NCBI GenBank assembly: GCA_946415795.1
Contig: CAMKTW010000104.1
Location: forward strand, 1 to 6,015
Length of the DNA stretch: 6,015 nucleotides
Origin: an uncultured Bacteroidales bacterium
GTDB lineage: Bacteria > Bacteroidota > Bacteroidia > Bacteroidales > UBA932
Direction: 5' to 3'
The notes beneath the pieces were generated by a model. The model did no database searches, had not been told where the DNA came from, and saw only the letters and a list, made by a program, of their open reading frames with translations. Below are positions 5,970-6,015 of the stretch, piece after piece (the stretch's first letter is position 1; each line of letters starts with the position of its first letter). Position numbers and translations under genes: made by a program.

Positions 5970-6015
5970 CAGGACAAGCCGCGTTTGTGCATATGCGCTT
6001 CTCCAGTAAATAATA

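Larger units (their letters stand above)
5503..6015. other. Intergenic region without a supported gene, rich in inverted repeats
   Basis: No reading frame here has a recognisable domain, a plausible start context or a Bacteroidota promoter before it; I found no TAnnTTTG on either strand. The longest frames, 5542-5925 and 5720-5992 on the minus strand, overlap each other and run through the repeats, and their translations resemble no family I know. The stretch holds the tandem hairpin pair (5546-5647), a long imperfect palindrome (5735-5814) and a distant 10-bp inverted repeat (5839-5848 with 5960-5969). No tRNA fold was found. Bases 5648-5734 show nothing I can name. A non-coding RNA or a decayed mobile element is possible but not shown. 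Confidence 0.6.

Noticed and set aside
5720..5992. Minus-strand frame of 90 codons
   Set aside because: It runs through the 80-base palindrome, overlaps the other minus-strand frame, and its composition (rich in Arg, Cys, Ser, Gly) looks like translated non-coding DNA. It remains possible only if homologues with protein-level conservation exist.

Overview
The window looks like a chromosomal segment of a member of the Bacteroidota, most likely the order Bacteroidales. The reasons are: a good match to the Bacteroidota-specific promoter (an ATTG element, 20 bases, then TAATTTTG, fitting TAnnTTTG); start codons with A-rich leaders instead of clear Shine-Dalgarno sites; an MtaB sequence of the Bacteroidota type; and the rhamnose gene order kinase-isomerase-permease, which is the order known from Bacteroides thetaiotaomicron. 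The base composition (GC in the low fifties by eye) is higher than in Bacteroides itself and would fit other Bacteroidales lineages. The genus cannot be settled from this window.

Layout, all genes on the + strand. (1) 1-841 is the 3' part of mtaB, a radical-SAM tRNA methylthiotransferase whose N-terminal domain lies outside the window. (2) 845-1612 is a PhnP-like metallo-beta-lactamase-fold hydrolase, only 3 bases behind mtaB and probably co-transcribed with it. (3) 1601-1659 carries a promoter and an operator-like cluster of (A)TCAAAAT repeats. (4) 1660-5438 is a compact L-rhamnose operon: rhaB (rhamnulokinase), rhaA (L-rhamnose isomerase) and rhaT (L-rhamnose/H+ symporter), with gaps of 11 and 6 bases. 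(5) 5453-5502 is a perfect 21-bp hairpin that closes the operon. (6) 5503-6015 has no gene I can support. It is unusually rich in inverted repeats: a tandem pair of 51-base units, each containing a GTCCC/GGGAC hairpin, a long imperfect palindrome at 5735-5814, and a separated 10-bp inverted repeat.

Together, RhaT imports L-rhamnose, RhaA isomerises it to L-rhamnulose and RhaB phosphorylates that to L-rhamnulose 1-phosphate. The next steps, rhamnulose-1-phosphate aldolase and lactaldehyde reductase, and an AraC-type activator are not in the window, and the operon appears to end after rhaT. They must be encoded elsewhere if the pathway is complete.

I see no mobile-element gene, CRISPR array, tRNA, rRNA or clearly new protein system. 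The coding part is ordinary metabolism, and the least explained sequence is the repeat-rich 3' end.
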